A stretch of DNA of 42,167 bases from Candidatus Hydrogenedentota bacterium (lineage in GTDB: Bacteria; Hydrogenedentota; Hydrogenedentia; Hydrogenedentales; Hydrogenedentaceae). The notes below the pieces were generated by a model, which saw only the letters and a list, made by a program, of their open reading frames with translations, searched no databases and had not been told where the DNA came from. The DNA lies in NCBI GenBank assembly GCA_026415215.1, contig JAOAHN010000028.1, positions 1-42,167 of the forward strand. Reading direction: 5' to 3'. Shown here one piece after another: positions 16,570 through 25,993 of the stretch; position 1 is the first letter of the stretch; each line of letters starts with the position of its first letter. Made by a program: the position numbers and the translations under genes.

Positions 16570-17898
16570 TTATTTTAACTCATCAATATGTGCCCATACT
16601 TTTTCAAATGCATGAATATATTGTTCAACCAGTTCTGGTTGTTCAGTTGTGAAATAGGGTAAGGAAATGGTCGTTTTATTTGCCTCATCGCATCCTTTTG
16701 GAGTGCCTTCTTTAGGTAGTACTGGCATATATTCCCACCACTGGGATTCACTAAAGATGGGGTAGGTATGCAAGAGAGTCCACTGATATTCGACAATGTC
16801 TACCCCTTCTGCTTTGAGAGCTTTTACTATTGCTGACCGAGATGCACCTGCTTTTGCTTCGTCGATGAACAATAGATTTCTGGAATAGTACACTCTTTCT
16901 GCGTCGGGTCTGACATATTGTGCTGTGAGGCCTGGTAGTTGGGTTATAGCATCATTGAGTTTTTTCATTTGAGCCACGCCAGTTTTGTTTTTTTGGTCCA
17001 AGTATTTGAGTTGGATACGACCAAGTATTGCAGCGACAGGATGTATTCTCAGTTTACCACCAAAGGCAGTTCCTTGGTATTTGCGATAGGGACTATCTTC
17101 AGGGAAGGTTTTGGGTAAGTCGTAATTACCATAGGTAACGGAACGCTCATAGTCTCTTATGTTTTTGTACATAGCCATTCCGCCTTCAATTGCGGGTAGA
17201 GGCTTTGTTGTTTGGAGACTAAAACCTGCCATTCTTCCCCATTTTCCAATTAGGACATTTTTAAGTTTTGCTCCGTGAGCGTGGCTTGCATCTTCAATCA
17301 CTTCTAATCCGTGTTCTTTAGCGAATTCGTCGATGTAATCCAGATCGCAAGGAACCCCATACCAGTGCACTGGCATAATTGCTTTCGTTTTTGGAGACAG
17401 CCTTTTCTTACAATCTTCTACATCTATGTTTAGTGTTTTTGGATTTATGTCCACAAATACGGGTACATATTTGAAAAACCTCATGGGAACTACTGGGAAC
17501 CAGGTGCTGTAGTCTGGTACGAGTATTTCGCTCCCTGGGGGAAGGTCTAATGCAAACAAAGTTGAGGTGAGAGCACTCGTTCCATTACAGTGGGCTTTTG
17601 CAAAAGGACACTCAAAATATTTTTTCCATGCTTCTTCGAACTCTGCTATTGGGGCATAGCTTGGGTTTCGCAATAGCTCAGATACAGCCTGAATCTCTTC
17701 TTCTGTATATATAGGCCATTTGGTAGCATCTGGGGGAGTTATAGTAACCGCAGGCTTTCCACCGTTTAATGCTAATGTTTCAAGTTTCCTGGGGTTAGCT
17801 TGTTTAGGGATTTGATTTGTTAATAAAGTAGTAGAACTTAAAAGTCCTGCAGTCTTGATGAATTCTCTTCTGGGTTGTTTTTGATGGCTAAAGTTCAT
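16570..17898 (-). CDS. Tat-tagged DegT/DnrJ/EryC1-family PLP protein
   Basis: The 442-residue protein begins with a twin-arginine signal: PRREFIKTAGLLSSTTLL, with R10-R11. It is followed by a DegT/DnrJ/EryC1/StrS aminotransferase fold: NGTSAL (105-110), an SxWFPV block, IEDASHAHG with D203, and the PLP lysine K232 in SLQTTKPLPAIEGG. Members usually transaminate keto-sugars in the cytoplasm. A Tat signal implies export of the folded, cofactor-loaded protein. The upstream gene is divergent, and the ALDH starts 67 bp downstream. The substrate is unknown. The family is sure; the exported location is inferred from the signal. Confidence 0.9.
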   Translation of the reverse strand: MNFSHQKQPRREFIKTAGLLSSTTLLTNQIPKQANPRKLETLALNGGKPAVTITPPDATKWPIYTEEEIQAVSELLRNPSYAPIAEFEEAWKKYFECPFAKAHCNGTSALTSTLFALDLPPGSEILVPDYSTWFPVVPMRFFKYVPVFVDINPKTLNIDVEDCKKRLSPKTKAIMPVHWYGVPCDLDYIDEFAKEHGLEVIEDASHAHGAKLKNVLIGKWGRMAGFSLQTTKPLPAIEGGMAMYKNIRDYERSVTYGNYDLPKTFPEDSPYRKYQGTAFGGKLRIHPVAAILGRIQLKYLDQKNKTGVAQMKKLNDAITQLPGLTAQYVRPDAERVYYSRNLLFIDEAKAGASRSAIVKALKAEGVDIVEYQWTLLHTYPIFSESQWWEYMPVLPKEGTPKGCDEANKTTISLPYFTTEQPELVEQYIHAFEKVWAHIDELK

Positions 17899-18016
17899 TT
17901 TCGAGGCTCCTGGTTTTTTTACGATCTGTATTATAATTAATAAACTCTTTTCATAATTATTTATAAAGTAATTATTATGTATAAACTAAAAACAGAAATC
18001 AATGTGGAATTCTTGT

Positions 18017-19156
18017 ATGAAATTTTATTTAGGATTTGGAAGAAGTATTCGGATATTAGTTGTGTGTATTTTGATATTCATTAGCGGGGGGAGATTTAGC
18101 ACATTATTTGGTGATGGTGACAATTTTTATGATTTTTGGGTAGTTTTCGGTGACGGGAGACACAATTCGAATTCTGATTTGACATTATGGCGGGGAAATT
18201 TTTGGTTGGTTCATCAAAACTCTTATTTTCACTTTGGGACGAGTAATAGTAAGGTTTTTCTTTGGACTTCTTTCGATGCGGTTAACTGGAGAAAAGTTGC
18301 GGAGTTTTCAATCCCAGGGGAGGATATTCGTGATCCAAAGTTTGCTGTGATAAATGGAAATTTGTTCTTGTATGTTCTTCCCAATAGAGATTTGTATGCG
18401 GAGCCGTATACTACATATTTTTCATATTCAAGAGACGGGATTAAATGGAGTGCTTTGAGAGAGATAGAGGGAGATGCAAAGGGATGGCTTTTGTGGAGAC
18501 CTAAAACGGTTGATTTTGTTAATTGGTATGTTACAGGTTATTGGAGTGGACATGGGAAATCGGCATTGTTTAGGTCTAAGGAAGGGATAAAGTGGGAATT
18601 GGTCTCAGTTATTCACGAGGGAGATAGAACTGACGAAACTGATTTTGAATTTTTGGGGGATCATACAATTTTAGCCACATTGAGATTAGAAAAATCAGAT
18701 TCTATATTTGGGGATCCTGCAGGAGGGACTTTAATTGCGGTTTCTAAATGCCCTTATAATCAATGGGAAAAAACATTTTCGGGAATCACTCGATTAGATG
18801 GTCCATGTTTGTTCAGGTGGAAGGATAAAGTCCTTGCTTTAGGTCGAAGAGATTTACGGAATGAAACTCCTTTTTGGTACACGGGTAGTATACTTAATAA
18901 GAAAAGAACTTCACTCTTTGTTGTAGAGCCCGATAGATTAAACCATATTTTAGATTTTCCAAGTTGTGGAGATACTTCTTACGGGGGAGTTGCAGTCCGT
19001 GGCGATTATGTGTATATGTGTTTTTACAGTAGTCCTGTAAATACTGATCCCCCTTGGATTATCGGGATGTTAGGTCAAACAAACATTTATTTGGTGAGGT
19101 TTGAAAAGGAGGAACTCTCTGCGGTTATTGGTGGGAAACTTGAGAAAACACAATAA
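18017..19156 (+). CDS. secreted sialidase-fold (BNR/Asp-box) beta-propeller protein
   Basis: The 379-residue protein has an N-terminal export signal (RILVVCILIFISGG) and repeated Asp-box-like blade motifs: SFDAVNW, SRDGIKW and SKEGIKW. Similar five- and six-bladed propellers are found in exo-sialidases and other glycosidases or sugar-binding proteins of Planctomycetes-type genomes. RDPKF and DETDFEF segments may contribute acidic active-site residues. I cannot name the substrate. The ATG at 18017, with TGGA 8 nt before it, is preferred; a frame-matched ATG at 18002 has no ribosome site. It is transcribed divergently from the DegT-like gene. Confidence 0.72.
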   Translation: MKFYLGFGRSIRILVVCILIFISGGRFSTLFGDGDNFYDFWVVFGDGRHNSNSDLTLWRGNFWLVHQNSYFHFGTSNSKVFLWTSFDAVNWRKVAEFSIPGEDIRDPKFAVINGNLFLYVLPNRDLYAEPYTTYFSYSRDGIKWSALREIEGDAKGWLLWRPKTVDFVNWYVTGYWSGHGKSALFRSKEGIKWELVSVIHEGDRTDETDFEFLGDHTILATLRLEKSDSIFGDPAGGTLIAVSKCPYNQWEKTFSGITRLDGPCLFRWKDKVLALGRRDLRNETPFWYTGSILNKKRTSLFVVEPDRLNHILDFPSCGDTSYGGVAVRGDYVYMCFYSSPVNTDPPWIIGMLGQTNIYLVRFEKEELSAVIGGKLEKTQ

Positions 19157-19182
19157 TACTACTATTTGATTTATTAGTAGTG
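19157..19182. terminator. weak hairpin between convergent genes
   Basis: TACTACTA (19157-19164) pairs with TAGTAGTG (19175-19182), with one wobble pair and a 10-nt loop, between the convergent ends of the sialidase-like and SPASM genes. No uninterrupted T-run follows, so termination is uncertain. Confidence 0.35.
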
Positions 19183-19194
19183 GTATAGATTGGG

Positions 19195-19953
19195 TTATTT
19201 TTCTTGGCTAATGTGTTTAGCAAGAAGAGAGGGGCATCCATCACATTTCTCGCTGAGAAAATGGATTTCTTCTTGAACCTTGTGTGGGAGTTTGGGGTCT
19301 TCAATTATCTCTTTAATTTCTTTTTCATATATATCGCCGAGTTTATATTCTTTTTTCCCTTCTACTAATCCACATGTATAAATAGAGCCAGTAGAAGAAC
19401 AAAAAACTAATTTTTTTGCTCCTTCACAGTTAGGCTTTTCTCCATAACTCTGGGGGTTTGCAATCCCCACAAAAAAGCCATTTGATATTAGTTTCCGGAA
19501 ATTGTTAAGGTTTTCTTTTTTCACAAACACTTGGGTTAATTTTTTATTGAGCTCTGCTAAAACATTAATCTCTTCGTCGTTGATGGTATTTCTTTTTAGG
19601 TATATACCCACTTTCATTTCGTAAGTGTTCTGGGCCCATTTGCAAATTTCTAAAATATATCCAAGTTTGTTAATGGGAACTTCCGTAGTGACAACTAACC
19701 ATTTAACTCCTTCTGAAGCACATTCGTCCACTATACATAGCCAATCTTCTAAAGTAGGTCTTTTGTGATGTCCATTTTCTTTTTTTTCTGTCGCCTCTTT
19801 TGTTATACGGATCCAGAGGTAGGAGACATCTTTCATTTCATTGGGAATTATAGAGAGGCAACACTTTCTTACTTTTTTTAGCAAGGACTTTGGAACGCCT
19901 ATAAGCTCGAGGGTTAAGTCTGTTAATTCCTCGTCAGATTTTCGTTTAACCAT
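19195..19953 (-). CDS. SPASM-domain protein with degenerate radical-SAM core
   Basis: The 252-residue protein looks like a radical-SAM/SPASM enzyme that has lost its catalytic cluster. Residues 40-170 have the strand-helix rhythm of the half TIM barrel. Where the CxxxCxxC loop should be (about 47-62, WIRITKEATEKKENG) there is no cysteine, and the GGEP loop reads TTEVP (89-93). The C-terminal part keeps a SPASM pattern: C176, C185, C194 in CGLVEGKKEYKLGDIY, and C237-x2-C240. It may bind an auxiliary Fe-S cluster without SAM chemistry. It lies alone on the minus strand, divergent from carA. The function is unknown. Confidence 0.65.
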   Translation of the reverse strand: MVKRKSDEELTDLTLELIGVPKSLLKKVRKCCLSIIPNEMKDVSYLWIRITKEATEKKENGHHKRPTLEDWLCIVDECASEGVKWLVVTTEVPINKLGYILEICKWAQNTYEMKVGIYLKRNTINDEEINVLAELNKKLTQVFVKKENLNNFRKLISNGFFVGIANPQSYGEKPNCEGAKKLVFCSSTGSIYTCGLVEGKKEYKLGDIYEKEIKEIIEDPKLPHKVQEEIHFLSEKCDGCPSLLAKHISQEK

Positions 19954-20073
19954 TAGCTATTATCTCCAATTTTGAACTGTGATAAACTTACTAATACCAC
20001 AGTTTATTTAACAGCATCAACACTAAATAAATTCCAAATGAGAATAAATTAGATTAATTAATCGTTTTAATAG

Positions 20074-20079
20074 TATAAT
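20074..20079 (+). promoter_or_regulatory. candidate -10 box TATAAT of carA
   Basis: A perfect TATAAT lies 48 bp before the carA ATG. No convincing -35 is found at 16-18 bp upstream, so the promoter is only probable. Confidence 0.4.
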
Positions 20080-20127
20080 ACAACAGTTTTGCAATAAAAA
20101 AACTTTATAGAATTACGGAGTTGAGTC

Positions 20128-21270
20128 ATGGAATGGAAAGATGCGGTACTTGTTCTTGAGGACGGAACAGTATTTTGGGGTAGGTCTGTGGGCGCTGAGG
20201 GCGAATCGCTGGGAGAGTTGGTTTTTAATACGAGTATGACGGGGTATCAGGAAATTCTGACAGACCCTTCCTACGCAGGCCAGATCATTACTATGACTTA
20301 TCCCCATATAGGTAATTATGGGTGTAATGAAGAGGATGTAGAGTCAAGAACAGTTTTCGCAAGAGGCTTTGTGATGAGAGAGTGTTGCTTTACTCCAAGT
20401 TCGTGGCGAGCGAGTATGTCTCTTCCAGCGTTTCTTAGAAAATACGGAGTGGTTGCAATAGACCAAGTGGACACGAGAAAAATTACTCGAATATTGAGAA
20501 CTAAGGGAAATCAGAAAGCTGTTATTAGTACGATAGATTTTAACATAGACTCATTAGTAAGAAAAGCGAAAGATGCACCCGATATGGCGGGAAGTGATTA
20601 TGTAAAAGAGGCCACCATAAATGAGCCTTATGAATGGGAGCTTCCTGAGAATCCAAGGTTTAAGGTAGTGGTAATGGATTTTGGGGTAAAGTACAATATC
20701 CTCAGGCTTCTAAGAGAAAATGGTTGTGCGGTAATAGTAGTTCCCTCTACTACGACAGCAGAGAAGATATTATCCTATGATCCTGATGGTGTTGTATTGT
20801 CGAATGGACCAGGTGACCCAGCAGCATTAGGATACATTTATCCAATAGTCCGCACTTTGATGCGACATAATGTTCCGATAATGGGAATATGTTTAGGCCA
20901 TCAGATTATCGGACATGCGCTGGGTGGAAGGACTTACAAACTTAAGTTTGGCCATCGCGGAGCAAATCAACCCGTGATGAATATGGCTACTCGTAGGGTA
21001 GAAATTACTTCTCAAAATCACGGATTTGCTGTTGATCCACAGTCTCTTGACCAAGAGAAAGTTTTCATATCACATATCCACTTGAATGACATGACTTGTT
21101 CAGGTATAGCTCACAAAGAATTACCTGTATTTAGTGTACAGTATCATCCTGAAGCATCCCCTGGTCCACATGACAGTAGATATTTATTTAGACAGTTTGT
21201 AGATTTGATGGAAAGGTATAAGAAACTTCGTGCTGAAGGCCTCGGTTTAGAGAAGAAGGTTACAGTATAG
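20128..21270 (+). CDS. carA: carbamoyl-phosphate synthase, glutamine-hydrolysing small subunit
   Basis: CarA supplies ammonia from glutamine for carbamoyl phosphate, the precursor of arginine and pyrimidines. The 380-residue protein has the CarA-specific N-terminal domain (FNTSMTGYQEILTDPSY, 33-49) and a class I amidotransferase domain. The catalytic triad is C255 in GICLGHQ, H340 and E342 in QYHPE; the FGHRGANQPV block is present. carB does not follow: the next gene is convergent and ends 3 bp away. The other pyrimidine genes in the window (pyrC, pyrR-pyrB) are 5-9 kb downstream on the other strand. Confidence 0.96.
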   Translation: MEWKDAVLVLEDGTVFWGRSVGAEGESLGELVFNTSMTGYQEILTDPSYAGQIITMTYPHIGNYGCNEEDVESRTVFARGFVMRECCFTPSSWRASMSLPAFLRKYGVVAIDQVDTRKITRILRTKGNQKAVISTIDFNIDSLVRKAKDAPDMAGSDYVKEATINEPYEWELPENPRFKVVVMDFGVKYNILRLLRENGCAVIVVPSTTTAEKILSYDPDGVVLSNGPGDPAALGYIYPIVRTLMRHNVPIMGICLGHQIIGHALGGRTYKLKFGHRGANQPVMNMATRRVEITSQNHGFAVDPQSLDQEKVFISHIHLNDMTCSGIAHKELPVFSVQYHPEASPGPHDSRYLFRQFVDLMERYKKLRAEGLGLEKKVTV

Positions 21271-21273
21271 TTT

Positions 21274-24200
21274 TTAATTCGATTGTGGATTTTCTAAAAG
21301 TTTTACCTTAGACCATCCGCCCAGGCCAAAGATAATATACAAGTCATCGTTTCCTACTCTGTACTTGATGGGATAAGAAGATAGGGGTATAAGATTTAGA
21401 ATCTGTATGGGAGGTTGAGTATCTAAGTTAACGCTCACTAAAGAAGCACTATCTATGGCGAGATATGCATAAGGTTTTTTGCAGTGTATTAGCTCTCCCC
21501 ACAGAGATTCCCCGAGAGTTTTCTCAGTATAGTTTGTGAATTTCCCATCAGGAGAAACATCTAATTTGTGTAAGGTAAGCAAGTTATCCTGGTTGTTGAG
21601 ATATAGTAGGTAATTTGACATATCAGGATAGAACTGAGCCCATGATAGTTTCGTATTGAAGGAGTCGATAATACTTGCTCTACCGTCAACTATCTCAATA
21701 CTCCTAAACCAAGTTTCGTATTGTGTGTAATAATAAGGTGGAGGAGATGTGTTGTCTAAGTCTACATACTGCCAATCCTTTAGGAAATAGATGCCGGCTG
21801 ATGAATTCGCTGAGGTAATCACACCGGGGACATTTACTGGTTCAGTTATGTTTAACGGGTCGAGAGAGATCTCACTAAGGTAATAAGATGTGAGTGGAGG
21901 TTGAACAGAGTCAATGAACTTTTGGGTGGTAAGAAAAATTCTCCCCTCCGCCTCTATTAAATTAACTATATTGGAAAATCCTAATCCAACTGTCTTGATT
22001 GCATTCTCGGGAGCGGAATCTATTATAGCGAATCCCTCCGAGGGAATAGTTTCATCTCCAAGAGTTGAGTCGAATTTCTCGCCTCTGCCTCTCAAGATTA
22101 GTTTATCTTCTATTACGAATAATAGTTCGTTAGGGACATAGCTTCCATAATTCCAGTGATAAGGGTAAGGTCTAATTACTGATGCATTATATTCTAAATA
22201 CCCCCACCAGTAGTAGATAGGTGTGAGAGGTATAAAATCGTCTCTTATAATTTCTAATTTGGGGATAGAATTTGTAGATTTAGCTTGTAGCAGTATGACT
22301 CTATAATTTAATTCGAAGGATGAGTTAGGATTCCAATCATTTAGCACTACTCCGATGGTATCGTCAGAGATTTTTGTGGCATCGAAAAAGTATCCAGAGG
22401 TTTTGATCTCAAGCTTATCAAGTATCTCATTTAGGTTATTCTTTAGCTGGGCAGTAAGTATAGATTTTTCAGTGTCTGTAATAATTTCTATTATATTGTT
22501 TGAGTTGTTAACTTCGAGCACATCCGCAGTATATTCTGCAATAGGTATGTCCACTCCTGTAAGAAGGGGTTTTTCTTCGGGGTTTAATGTAATTTCATGG
22601 ACATATTCAGTCGTGATTGAGTAAAAGTAATCAGTATGTTTAATAGTTCTGAGGGCTTGTCCACGAAGGTCTACATATCCTAACGGTAAGAGAGATTTCT
22701 CATTCCATAGCGACTTGATAAATTGCAGTCTTTCTTTATATTGGTTATCGAGCCAGCCGGAGAATGGGACGATAATATAGTCGTTTATAATCGTGAAAGC
22801 CTTGACATCAGAGTAAGCGGAGGACCACACCCACCCCTCTCCTATTGAGACAGTGGATACTTCTGTTGGATTTGTTGGGTCAGAAACATCGAACCAGCTG
22901 ACTTTCACCCGTCTTTGGTTATCTTGGTCGTCTACTCCTAATGCTATAAGTTGGTTATTTTCCATTGGCTCGATGTGGATAGACCATCCAGGGACTTTAA
23001 GTTGTCCCTTTACCACTGGATTATGTGGATCTGATAGGTCCACTATAAAGAGCGGGTCTATAGTGAGGTATGTGACTAAGTATAGATAGTTTTGGGCGAA
23101 CCTTGTGGCATAAAGAGTCTCGTTTTGGGCCTCTGAGAGTTGGATTTGTGAGCATAGTTGTATATTAGTTGGTGTGGATACATCAAATATAGTTATAAAT
23201 GTGTTTCGACTATTCCACGATGTATTTGAAGCAACTCGTAGGCAATTTTGCCACTCGTCTAACTTGAATCTGTCTGAGACATACCCTGGTACCATTGCTG
23301 AGGAAAGTTGAGTTATGTCGCCATTAGGGTCTGAAATATCAATATATGAGATAGAGGTATTTCCTGTGTTCCAATCAGGAATGCATATATATATTGAGTG
23401 ATTTGTAGCCTGAACGACTGTTCCATATCCTGGAAACTCTATTCTTTCGACTAATTTTGGAGAAGAAGGTGTGGATATATTTATGCTTGTAATCCAGCAT
23501 CTGGAACCCCATTCTGTAGCCCAGGAAGAAGAGTTAGGTGTGTTGTCAGTGACTTCCTCAGAGTATTCGTAATAGTAATAGTAGTCGGAAGTGACTGCAT
23601 ATAAAATGTTACCCACTATTCTACTATCTACAAAATCCCCGGGGAGTAGAATAGAAGATAGAATTTGAGGTTCGAATATGTTAGAAAGGTCTATTATTAT
23701 TGCTTTGGCACCAGTCGTTTTTGTTAACACCTCATTTTCTACAGTATGAGATATAGTGTAACCAATTAAAACTATTGCATATTTATCTTTTATGTACAGA
23801 TCGCGGGGGTAGCCATATAATGGAACATTTGAGACAACTTTTTTCTCAGTAAGGTCTACAATCGTTAATCCTCTAAATTGATTTAGGACGAAAAGATAAT
23901 TTTCTAATTTTCTTATCACATCAGGCTCGATTAAATCTCTTTCTGAGCCGGAATCTCCACCTTCGGTTGTAGGTTCGGGTTCACCATAGTTTTCGTCCCT
24001 TGAGTCAAAAATCACTGCACTTGTAAATGTATTATCACTTCCTGATGGCTCGCCTTCTTCTCCTTCAGATGAAATACTACCTTCTGTAATCTCTCCATCT
24101 GTGTTGTTAGAGTTTTCCCCCTCGCCTTCTGTAATCTCTCCATCTGTGGTTTGTGTGTTTCCCTCTATATATTCGGTATCAGTATTTTCATCAGGAATAT

Positions 24201-24294
24201 TTGGGGGAGTGTTGTTAGAACAAGAGAGGGTGATACATAAGATAAGTGTTATAAAATATAGGAAAAATAAACTTACTGTTTTGGCTTGCCTCAT
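21274..24294 (-). CDS. large beta-propeller lipoprotein
   Basis: The 1006-residue protein has an N-terminal lipoprotein-like signal ending LSCSNN. An acidic Gly/Glu/Ser/Thr-rich linker (about 35-120) follows, with two copies of TDGEITEG. The rest is rich in beta-propeller repeats of the LVIVD type: TIVDLTEKKV, YIDISDPNGD, TIFDVSTPTN, FIVDLSDPHNPV and WFDVSDPTNPT. The overall pattern resembles secreted proteins with a C-terminal beta-propeller domain (Beta_propel family). It is probably anchored in the outer membrane or exposed outside, with a binding or structural role; no catalytic site was recognised. It is a single gene, convergent with carA. Confidence 0.78.
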   Translation of the reverse strand: MRQAKTVSLFFLYFITLILCITLSCSNNTPPNIPDENTDTEYIEGNTQTTDGEITEGEGENSNNTDGEITEGSISSEGEEGEPSGSDNTFTSAVIFDSRDENYGEPEPTTEGGDSGSERDLIEPDVIRKLENYLFVLNQFRGLTIVDLTEKKVVSNVPLYGYPRDLYIKDKYAIVLIGYTISHTVENEVLTKTTGAKAIIIDLSNIFEPQILSSILLPGDFVDSRIVGNILYAVTSDYYYYYEYSEEVTDNTPNSSSWATEWGSRCWITSINISTPSSPKLVERIEFPGYGTVVQATNHSIYICIPDWNTGNTSISYIDISDPNGDITQLSSAMVPGYVSDRFKLDEWQNCLRVASNTSWNSRNTFITIFDVSTPTNIQLCSQIQLSEAQNETLYATRFAQNYLYLVTYLTIDPLFIVDLSDPHNPVVKGQLKVPGWSIHIEPMENNQLIALGVDDQDNQRRVKVSWFDVSDPTNPTEVSTVSIGEGWVWSSAYSDVKAFTIINDYIIVPFSGWLDNQYKERLQFIKSLWNEKSLLPLGYVDLRGQALRTIKHTDYFYSITTEYVHEITLNPEEKPLLTGVDIPIAEYTADVLEVNNSNNIIEIITDTEKSILTAQLKNNLNEILDKLEIKTSGYFFDATKISDDTIGVVLNDWNPNSSFELNYRVILLQAKSTNSIPKLEIIRDDFIPLTPIYYWWGYLEYNASVIRPYPYHWNYGSYVPNELLFVIEDKLILRGRGEKFDSTLGDETIPSEGFAIIDSAPENAIKTVGLGFSNIVNLIEAEGRIFLTTQKFIDSVQPPLTSYYLSEISLDPLNITEPVNVPGVITSANSSAGIYFLKDWQYVDLDNTSPPPYYYTQYETWFRSIEIVDGRASIIDSFNTKLSWAQFYPDMSNYLLYLNNQDNLLTLHKLDVSPDGKFTNYTEKTLGESLWGELIHCKKPYAYLAIDSASLVSVNLDTQPPIQILNLIPLSSYPIKYRVGNDDLYIIFGLGGWSKVKLLENPQSN
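24080..24148. repeat. 45-bp-spaced direct repeat in the lipoprotein linker
   Basis: Two identical 24-nt copies lie at 24080-24103 and 24125-24148. They encode the repeated TDGEITEG segment of the acidic linker. The 45-bp period equals 15 codons, so copy-number change would keep the frame. Confidence 0.85.
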
Positions 24295-24512
24295 AAAAAT
24301 GCCCTTTTAGAAAATTTACAGTCTTGGATTAATTATATTACACTGTTCACATTATATCACTATATTTTATGTATTAAGTGGAATTTTAGTAATTCGAGTA
24401 GTAGTTCATAGAGATTTTTGGATTGTGAATGAGGTTATTTTTGTAATAGTATATATCTCCCATTCTTTTAATTGAGATACAGTTATGAGCATAACAAATT
24501 ATAATTACATAT

Positions 24513-24518
24513 AGGAGG
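24513..24518 (+). promoter_or_regulatory. ribosome binding site AGGAGG of the Gfo/Idh/MocA gene
   Basis: A perfect AGGAGG ends 6 nt before the ATG at 24525 and fixes that start, so the twin-arginine signal is part of the protein. Confidence 0.7.
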
Positions 24519-24524
24519 ATAAAG

Positions 24525-25916
24525 ATGAAAAAGCGCGGTGATGTGTCAAGAAGAGACTTTATTCAGAAAGCAACAAAAACAGCATTAGGGGTAACTTTAG
24601 GCGCAGGTTTGGTGAGGACTGCTCAATCGCAGGTTTACAAGTCTATACTTCCTCCGAATATCTTGGGTGCTAATGAGAGATTATTAACTGGGCATATTGG
24701 CACTGGAGGAATGGGAAGGTCCCACTTAGGTTTTGTTCTTCAGAGAGATGATGTCCAACCGATAGCACTATGTGATATATACAGAAAAAATCTCGAGCGA
24801 GGTGCTCAAATGGTAAAGCAAAAATTCTCGAATTTCACAATGCATAAGGACTTTAGAGAGGTTATAGAAAATAAGGATGTAGATGCTGTTGTGATTGCAA
24901 CACCTGACCATTGGCATTGTTTGTGTGTATTATACGCGGCGGATGCGAAAAAACATATATATTGTGAAAAGCCTCTATCTACCACTATTGAGGAAGGCAG
25001 AAAAATGGTGGAGGCGGTTCGGAGAAATGAAGTAATTTTTCAAGGTGGCACTATGCAGAGAAGTGGTGCGCACTTTCAAGAGGCAGTAGAGTTAGTGAGA
25101 AGTGGATATATTGGCAAAGTGGCACATGTGGAGACATTTAATCATGAAGACAAGTCTATTGAGGGAATAGGTCCGGGAGATAGTGACCAGGCGAAGTGGG
25201 AGAGAGAAGGGTTAGATTGGGAGTTTCATCAGGGTTGGGTAGAACACAAGCCTTTCAATACGAACAGATGGATATATCATTTTAGGTGGTTTTTGGAGTA
25301 CTCGGGAGGGAAAATAACTGATTGGGGTGCACACTTAATTGATATTGGTCTATGGGCAATGGGCGAAGATAAACAACCTCGAACAGTGACTGCTGTAGGT
25401 GGGAAGTATGTAATTAAGGATAACAGGACGACACCCGATACTCTTGAAGCTGTATGGGAATTTGATGACTACATCTTAACATTTTCAAACCGAGTTTATA
25501 ATATGTATCTACCAAAAGGTTATTCGGATCACGGGATACTATTTCATGGCACGCTTGGGACATTAAGAGTAGATAGAGGAGGGTACGAAGTAATCCCCGT
25601 GCCAAACAACGATGGGTGTGAACCTAAGAAAGCAGGTCCCTCTGAGTTAAATCAGGCTCACTGGACTAACTTTATAACCTCTATTAGGGATAATAAGGAT
25701 CCTATTGTACCAGTAGAATGTTTACACAATACTACTCGGGTATGTCACATGGGCACATGTGCTTATGTTGCGGGTGCACGATTAGTATGGGATCCAGTCA
25801 ACGAAAAATTCATTGGAGATGATGAAGCAACTCGGAAAGCCAATGCCTGGGCTTACAGACCTTATTTAAACGGTTGGAGTCTTACACCTCCATACGATAG
25901 AAGGCAGAGAGCATAA
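24525..25916 (+). CDS. Tat-exported Gfo/Idh/MocA-family oxidoreductase
   Basis: The 463-residue protein begins with a twin-arginine signal, SRRDFIQKATKTALG (R9-R10), then a Rossmann domain with GTGGMGRSH (59-67). The family catalytic EKP is at 148-150 (YCEKPLSTT). The C-terminal domain includes DWGAHLIDIGLWAMG (276-290), with H280 and D283 at the positions of the active-site acid/base pair. Such Tat-tagged NAD(P)-dependent sugar dehydrogenases or glycoside-processing enzymes are multiplied in Planctomycetes-like genomes. The substrate is probably a sugar or sugar derivative but is unknown. It is a single gene closed by a terminator at 25957-25983. Confidence 0.93.
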   Translation: MKKRGDVSRRDFIQKATKTALGVTLGAGLVRTAQSQVYKSILPPNILGANERLLTGHIGTGGMGRSHLGFVLQRDDVQPIALCDIYRKNLERGAQMVKQKFSNFTMHKDFREVIENKDVDAVVIATPDHWHCLCVLYAADAKKHIYCEKPLSTTIEEGRKMVEAVRRNEVIFQGGTMQRSGAHFQEAVELVRSGYIGKVAHVETFNHEDKSIEGIGPGDSDQAKWEREGLDWEFHQGWVEHKPFNTNRWIYHFRWFLEYSGGKITDWGAHLIDIGLWAMGEDKQPRTVTAVGGKYVIKDNRTTPDTLEAVWEFDDYILTFSNRVYNMYLPKGYSDHGILFHGTLGTLRVDRGGYEVIPVPNNDGCEPKKAGPSELNQAHWTNFITSIRDNKDPIVPVECLHNTTRVCHMGTCAYVAGARLVWDPVNEKFIGDDEATRKANAWAYRPYLNGWSLTPPYDRRQRA

Positions 25917-25956
25917 CTTATATAGCATTAGGAATTTTTAGTTCATTTTTACTTTA

Positions 25957-25983
25957 GCCATCAGGGGGATGGCGAGGTTTTTT
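25957..25983 (+). terminator. intrinsic terminator after the Gfo/Idh/MocA gene
   Basis: GCCATC (25957-25962) and GATGGC (25968-25973) form a 6-bp stem with a 5-nt loop, followed by GAGG and six T residues (25978-25983). Confidence 0.75.
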
Positions 25984-25993
25984 ATTTCATATT

